A DNA stretch of 64,000 nt. Source: Nemania diffusa (Eukaryota; Ascomycota; Sordariomycetes; Xylariales; Xylariaceae). The position numbers and the translations under genes are program-made. The DNA is taken from contig JBBPUQ010000001.1 in assembly GCA_038501195.1 (NCBI GenBank), forward strand, positions 2,976,001-3,040,000. The letters are read 5' to 3'. The notes under the pieces were generated by a model, which saw only the letters and a program-made list of their open reading frames with translations, did no database searches and had not been told where the DNA came from. Shown in pieces: positions 57,304-64,000 of this stretch (within the stretch, counting starts at the first letter, position 1; the number at the start of each line of letters is the position of its first letter).

Positions 57304-60300
57304 GAGAATGAGAAAGTGATCGATCGCGGTGGTGATGCGCGGCGACGTCCGAAACTGGGCGGATCTCTCAATCTCTCAATGTCTCTCCAATGGTTTCTTT
57401 CCTTTTTGCCCGCATTTGCTACAGTATGCAGTAGTTAGCTCAGCTTATTTTTTTTTCTCTCTTACATACATACAGTACGTGAGTCAATCGGGGCGGCTTA
57501 CGGATTACGGATTAGATAGTCCGCGGGTATCACCGGTATCGACCCGGTTAACCGAGATCTGAATGAACGGTTTTCTGGACAGCCCGATTGGCTGAGCTGT
57601 GAATGTTAAGACTCCACCTCCACCGTTCACCGTGATGATTACTTATCTATTCCGGGGTTGTCGACACTACGCGTAACTAGCCTGGCTCGTATGTACTTAT
57701 ACGTACATATAGGTAGATTAGGTATGTACATTTTATTTTTCTGTAATGATACCTGTTTGTCCCCCGTTATTTCCGGCTCCCCTTGACTGCTTAGATAGGT
57801 AGGTCACTAATTGAATTTCTTTTGCTGTAGAAAGGGTTGCGGATGTAGATCATTATGTGCATACGAGGTAGGTAGATATGTAGATGGCCAGAACATGGGA
57901 CTGGTGTGCATGTCCGTCTTGTGGCATGGCATGGCGTTGCAAGAAAACCGCCCTCGGCTCGCTTTGCCATGTCGAGTTTTCGATACCCTGACCAGAAGTC
58001 GATCATGCCTGATCAACAAACCCTACCCATTACACCACCATCGGGTACCGATCGAGGAATAAACTGACAAGTTATATTTGATTGGTGGCGTACGCTAATA
58101 ACCCATGCTTCTACCCATACCTTGCCTTACCTTGCCTTGCCTTGCCTTGTGGCGCTTTGTCCCGAAAAGGGGAAGAGATCGACTACTTAATCCCGCGCAA
58201 ATAAGGCTGCCAACACGTTTCGAGAGATTTGGGTTCGACTAGTGAGTCGATCACAAGGCTGCGAATAATTATCCCCGGCGCAACAGGGGACCGAAGTAGA
58301 TATCGGGTGATGGTTGGGCATCAATTTTTTGTCTCGTGAAAGATAGGCTTCCGTCCTGTTGTGAAAACGTCTACCTACATATGCCCAGGCGGATGATCAT
58401 TACTTGTTAAGCGTTGACCCCTGAATCGAGAAATGAACAATGCTACTCTCAGAGACAGACCTACCTACCTCCTCGCATTTTGACTACCTACGAAGATGAC
58501 GGATCAGCATGAAAAAAAAGGCTTACATACATGACAACTCGTATAAGTCCCTTCAACGTAAGCGAGATATGTAACCCACTTACGTATGCGACTTTTCGTA
58601 CATGACTACGTAGTAGAAGATTATTTCCATTGTCTATAACCTGTGACAAGAGTTTATTCACTCACCCTAGGTTTAATCTTAGCGCCCATGCAGCTCCTGA
58701 ACAAAAGTAATCGTACTATTCAAATGCTGTTGGCTGTTGTACGTTTGACCCTGTAATTACCCTGCCGAAACTGGTACATAATGAAGAAGGAATAGTGCAT
58801 AATATGATGGTGGGCTCAGATATATGGCGTCCCGATCTGGTCCCATGAAAGTTAGATTAGATGTAGGTGTTGTTCTGTACTATACTTACTTCGGGTAGAC
58901 ATGCCTAGTCGAGCTTCAAAGTACTTCCGCAAAAGCCCTCTGTAGGTGTTCCACGTTACCCTGACATAATCTGTTCTCTCTGGCCAGGACAGCCACAGTG
59001 CAGAGTACAAAGGTGCTAAGGAGTACAGTACACCCTAGTATACTCCCGTTAGAGCTCCCGTTAAACGAGCCTCGCCTCGTTATCATGCAGCATACGTCAT
59101 TTAGAGTGTAACATTCTGGGGAACGATGACACCCGGCAGGGCATAGGTGACCCCCATAATCCAACCCCTTCAACCGCCTGCTCTTGTACTTTGTTTCCCA
59201 AATGAACTGCCCCCCCTTCCCCGGGCCCAGACTTGGGGAAAACCAGGTTCTCCTCACAGATCTGATCGACGTTGATTTTGGCTTACCAGGATGTATTCCT
59301 GTCACGCATGGTAAGTCTAGTGCCCCCCCCATTTCCTCTATTAATGTCACACACTAAGCCAGAGCCGGGCTGCTGGAGCGCTACGGAGACTTAATTTCCC
59401 TCGAGCTAGGTAAAAAGATAAAAATAAAATCGAAATACAAGGCCGTAACCTCTTAGACATATATAATGAATCATTGAAAGCTATACACGGAGATAGTTTT
59501 GGGCTGACACTTTACATTACAATCTATTAGCGACCTAGTAGTAACTATCTAATACCCTAGACTCCTAGCATGTTGAAATATTGGTCTCCCATATCCCCTA
59601 AATCAAAGGGGGGTCTCGGGGCACATAAGCAAAGTCCAAGCTACGATATTACCACCCCCAGGGTATTAACTATGAAATAGGTACGTAACAATCTGATATT
59701 TTCCACCTGCTCTCTGCGACTTCCTTGCTCGGTAAATTTAGCTCCTGGTTTGACATCAATCTTTCGAACTGATAAGTATTTTACAAAGTGACTGCTAATT
59801 TTGCATTTACCCTGGATATTCATTCTCCGTTTGTTCTAAGTATACTACCCGCAATAGCTTGGGTACTATGGTTGTATTCTCGAAACTCTGGAGGTCTCGA
59901 ACTTGCTAAATCTGTTACTAGGATTGTTTCCTCGTACTGTACGAGTCTTTCAGGGTGATTCGGTGTTTTCGCTACCAGTCGTTGTATCATTTAGATGCAT
60001 CTTACGTCGCAGATGACAGTCTCAATATTTTAGAAACAATAGCTTCTAGAAATTGCTACTTCGTCTGGTCTAGGCCACATCTAAGTTAGTCCATCGGGAC
60101 TTATGTACGAGTGATTAGTGTATAAAAGGCAAGCCGGCTATTTCGATCAAACCTAGACCCTACAACGCTAAGACAGCTTGGGGCGACGAGCTGCGTCGCC
60201 TACCTATAACTCAACCGGTCATATTATAATACTGTACCTACTCATGACATATACGGTGGATAATTCCGGTGTCACTGTTTACACACCAGCCACTTGCTAG

Positions 60301-61000
60301 AAATGTTGGTCCAGTGTCATAGCGTTTAATTCCCTTTGTCCGAGCCACAATAGTAGCCTGACTGATGTTTCAACAGCCATTGCAGGACATGTCCCCGATG
60401 CTAGACGAATATGTTACACTGTGAGTAGAGTGACCGGTAGGTCGTAAGAAGCAGCCAAGATTCAATAGTGTAAGCTATAATTCCCCCACCCCCCAGCGAC
60501 ACCTACCTGTTTCTAACTTGACCGGTTGAAATCGAGAATCCCGACAGATGTAGGTAACGCTGAACAGGTGGCATTGCTGTCGCTTAGTATATGTACGTGT
60601 CTTCTTACTCCAAGGCTAACAATACAATATTATGCCGCTTATGTGGTCGCTAAGGGCGCTCTGTGGGTTGACAATTTTCATTATTGATACTCTAAACACG
60701 CCCGTCGTCAAGCTGATACATAGTACCTATGTGACGAGTTCACAAGGCTAGCCCGCTTACTTGTGTTACTCTTATTCTTTTCTGATTAGATAGAATTGTC
60801 ACCTCTTCCCCTTAGTCACATGACTACTCCACAAACCTTTCCCGATGGCATTTTCTTGTCGGCTTTTTATGGTTGAAGCCTCTTGGCAAGTTTTCTGAAA
60901 CCACTATAATGATCTATGGCATCTTATAAACTGCTACGAAAGATAGCCTTAATGTGAACAGAATTAGCAAGATGTTGAGAGCTGCTAGAGAGGTTCCTAC
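57304..61000. other. Gene desert, part 1
   Basis: The first few hundred bases are the permease promoter. CTTGCCTTAC tandem sequence sits near 58110-58150. The longest frame is 58916-59350 (minus, 144 codons); it begins with near-repeat sequence, shows no family I know and has no nearby splice or promoter signal. From about 59.4 kb the DNA is AT-rich. No RNA gene recognised. Confidence 0.45.
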
Positions 61001-64000
61001 GCCTTAGAACTTGAGCCCGAGAGAGGACGGCAGCTATAACCGTGAAAGGTGGCGAATATAGGTAAGGCAGACTATATGTTAGGTGGAAAAACTCTGAACC
61101 CCATTTCCACGCAGGATGACTGGCTTGTGCATAATGCAGCATGCCCGCTGATTTATGGGCACTAACACTCGTTCAAGTGGCCATGTAATAATCTGATTCG
61201 TAGGGCGGGATCTCGCGATCGACATCATATCTGGGGTATTGGTGTATCGCCAAAGGCTAAGAAATTTATAGCTATGTCATCTTCTTGGAAGACCCAGTGG
61301 GGTGTTTCACGGCCTGCGCGGGGCGAGGACTAAACACTACCTCAACCACAGGGCTGTGTTATTTTCAGGGCCCAGATATATATAATTCCGAGTCCTCTGC
61401 AACTACGTAAGAAGACTCTTATTTCCGAGTAATGAAAAGCCCAAAATCCCCCCCTGTGTGAAAGCGTTGCTAGAAAAAGACTAAGAGATATATGGCACTA
61501 TAGCTGTTGCTGGGTTGAGCTAACAGGAGCTCAAGCCTCACATATATGAAACTTAAACTTTCTCCGCACCGCTAGAATAGTAATTATAGAGGGCCATTTC
61601 TTATACTTCACGCATGGTTACACGAATACATTAGGAGACTAAATTATATATCACAACAACAATATGAACAGACCCGCCACCCAACCGCACTATCGCCCGT
61701 CGGGTACTCGGTTGTGTACTAGGATAGGAGATTGTTTGTGAGAAGTATTTGTTTCGGGGGGGGGGGGGGGGGGGGAAGTATTTTCTCTGGACAACTGAAA
61801 ACTTTCGTGTATCATGGAGCCCCATCCGATACATCAAACCGACGTAACAGAAGTTGTAAAGGTGGTGCCGTTCTAGCAGTAATCACGACTACTTGCAGCC
61901 CCTACCTTTCTCGGAAGGTATTTAGGTTCTTGACATATCACATATCACGAAAATTGGCTGCCGGACTACGCGATATCATTTGGAGTAACCCCTATCAGTG
62001 CGGCCGCTATCTCTAGACTGGATTGCTGATCAGAGCCTAGAGTTGGAGAGACACCCGCTCATGTTTAATGACTTCTAGTCTTGCGATGAGCTGTCGGCTT
62101 GCAGCCTCGTAGATCGACCAGCGTTTAACCGCACCAGTTATAATAAATACCTCAACTCGTAGGCATCACCAATGAAGCAATATATGATGCTCATAGAGTT
62201 GACGAGCTACCGACGCCACTCTATAATGGATGCAGTTGTCATATCATTCTTATTGTGACCTATACCGAACTACACTAATGGGTTAGCTGAAATATTATAA
62301 TCCATCGTAAGGCACGTAACTATGTCACATCGCGTCCTTTTTCCTTTCTTTTTCTTTTATGAGTATTATGTTTCCGGCTACAAGACAAAATTCACGTCAA
62401 CCGCGCAACAAATACTTCCGGCCTAATCTCTGCAGCAAATGATATATAGGAAAAAGATAAGCCCCCTTGTCCCCAACTTCGTCGGGTCATATATGCTTGA
62501 ATTAAGAGACCTGCAGTGAGATCAAAAAGATGGTGCAGATGCGTATGCATGACATTCACGATAGTTTTCGAGATGAACGAGTGGTTTACCGTCGAAGCCT
62601 GCCTCATCTCTGGGCTAATCTCCTGGATGGCTATGCGGCATCTAGAGGCGCCACCCGAGCGTGATGAAGATCTGCTTATGCCTGTCTTCTCCTGAAAGCT
62701 TTGGGACTAAGTACCCGAGGCATGGGCGGCATCTCCTAGCGCGAGCCCCAACATACGCATAGACACCAAAGTACCTGGGAGAACAGTGCCGAGCCCAGGG
62801 GCATTGGCGCAAAAGATGCGTATATTTCCTCTTGCGAGATACGCGCGGCAACAGTAGCGGGACCTCGAAATGCTTCTCAAGGTAACATACCCTGTGCTGA
62901 CGAATGCGAGGCCTATTCGGGGCGTTTCTTCCCGACTATTACACGGGCGACAAAAAAAAATACCACTGCGTCGAGGCGCGCCTCAATGTGTACCCCTCAC
63001 CGAGAGGAAGGGAGCGAATGGGGGTGACCGATACGCAGGTCGGGCAAGGTTGCTCTGCTATCGATGTCTACCCTATGCTGTCTATCTGCATGTTGTGGTG
63101 TGATCACTAATTCGCTGGGATCCCGAGAAAAGCATCCCGGTCAGGCGGGCATGGATTAAGACGCATACCCTGCGGTACGGAAGAAGCACAGTGTGGTCAA
63201 AGAAGGGTCCGCGCCACGAGCCAGCTTTTGGAGCACCGTCTGCGCATATCTACTACATACAAATTGGGACTGGTACGAATGTAATGTACACTACTCTCTG
63301 CGTATCTACACCACTGATAGAGAGCTGGGTTACGTACGATTGTGCAGGAGGAGGAGGAGGAATTAAAAAAAAAAAGTGCTCGAGGATGTGATTACGATGC
63401 CGATTCTTCTCACATGAGATCACATGCAGACACCAGGCTCGTCTTTGCTGGTGATCTGACGCATCCAAGGTCCAGGGTAACTCGGACGTCAGCAGACGCG
63501 CTTCGATGACCAAAACGCAGCATGGTATGGCATGCAATGGCTGTGCGATCTGTTTCTGGAACTGTTTGCGATCCTGTATCTGGTGCCGGGCGCCGGTGGA
63601 CCAGCATTACAGCACACGCAGCTGTTTTTTTTTTCTTGGGCAGGGCTGTGCTGTCCACTTCCAATGCAGCGGCCGCCATGCAGATGGGTTTGGGTGAGAA
63701 TTCATCATGGCCATTTAAGTTGTAAGTATGTAGGTATAGAAGCATGCCATTACACTACGGCCAAGAGCTGTGCTTGGATGGGACACGCTGCAGCAGATCC
63801 GACCGGTCACAGATCAACAATACCTATTCCGCTTGCTGGATTGGGCTGTTTACTTCGGCGGTTGTTGTTTCGGCGAACTGCCATGTTGAAGGTAGGTAGG
63901 TAGGTACCTACTTGTAGGCTTCGTCGTCGCTCTTAGGGATTTGCTTTTCCTCGTCACATCCAGGTCAGGACGGCGGATGTGATGAGGTGGATGTAACCGG
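61001..64000. other. Gene desert, part 2
   Basis: Mostly short frames without recognisable content. It includes a G20 run (61756-61775) and an A-rich tract near 63365-63375. Frames in 62870-63900 overlap on both strands and look random. The window ends in intergenic DNA with a TAGGTAGGTAGGTACC cluster near 63890. Confidence 0.45.
61756..61775. repeat. G20 homopolymer
   Basis: Uninterrupted run of 20 G on the plus strand. Long dG tracts are rare and unstable in genomes and are frequent assembly-error sites. Confidence 0.9.

Noticed and set aside
58916..59350. 144-codon minus-strand frame as a gene
   Set aside because: No recognisable family, no nearby exons, and it sits in a region of random-looking frames; kept only as a mention in the gene-desert entry.
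63532..63903. 123-codon plus-strand frame with hydrophobic segments
   Set aside because: Overlapped by several equally long frames on both strands and shaped by local T- and G-rich sequence; no family resemblance.

Overview
The window is nuclear DNA of a filamentous ascomycete (Pezizomycotina, most likely a sordariomycete). The evidence is the gene content, genes split by short introns (mostly about 50-150 nt) with GT..AG ends and CTAAC-type branch sites, and intergenic DNA full of palindromic TAGGTACCTAGGTA-type sequence. Gene density is modest. I resolved 17 protein-coding loci, most down to exon boundaries that keep the reading frame. I recognised no tRNA, rRNA, CRISPR array or intact autonomous transposon.

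Layout. 1-2.75 kb: the 5' part of a CobW/ZNG1 GTPase (minus) diverges from a MOB3/phocein gene (plus). 2.75-6.2 kb: repeat-rich DNA holding a 641-bp Mutator-like terminal-inverted-repeat element. 6.2-8.7 kb: a Zn2Cys6 transcription factor (minus). 8.7-16.5 kb: gene-poor, low-complexity DNA. 16.5-22.6 kb: a MOSC-domain membrane protein (plus) convergent with condensin SMC2 (minus). 24.8-26.9 kb: a CUE1-like ER ubiquitin-binding protein (plus) and a conserved-looking membrane protein (minus). 29.1-31.3 kb: an MSS116-type mitochondrial DEAD-box helicase with an RGG tail.

33.4-38.2 kb is a compact cluster: PEX7 (minus), a CUE-AlkB-GRF repair dioxygenase (plus) and a double-domain GFA/DUF636 protein (minus). 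40.4-45.7 kb: a single-pass membrane protein with an RS-rich tail, a SigF-like NTF2-fold protein and a lysine-rich unknown. 46.2-46.7 kb: a decayed coding-like segment. 49.2-52.4 kb: a second Zn2Cys6 factor of Ppr1/UaY type. 53.2-57.3 kb: a membrane-anchored J protein and an NCS1 nucleobase permease, both minus. 57.3-64 kb: a gene desert.

The genes are mostly unrelated housekeeping functions (chromosome condensation, mitochondrial RNA, peroxisome import, ER degradation, alkylation repair, STRIPAK signalling). They do not form a biosynthetic cluster. A possible thematic link, unproven, is the Ppr1/UaY-like factor about 3 kb from an NCS1 nucleobase permease.

The least expected signal is the stop codons. 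Two genes (MOB3 and the SigF-like gene) end at a UAG followed by GAT and then by a further coding-like stretch in the same frame (45 and 132 codons). A third gene has a UAG that may instead be a splice acceptor. The other notable items are the MULE-like element with a perfect 9-bp target duplication and the CUE-AlkB-GRF domain combination.
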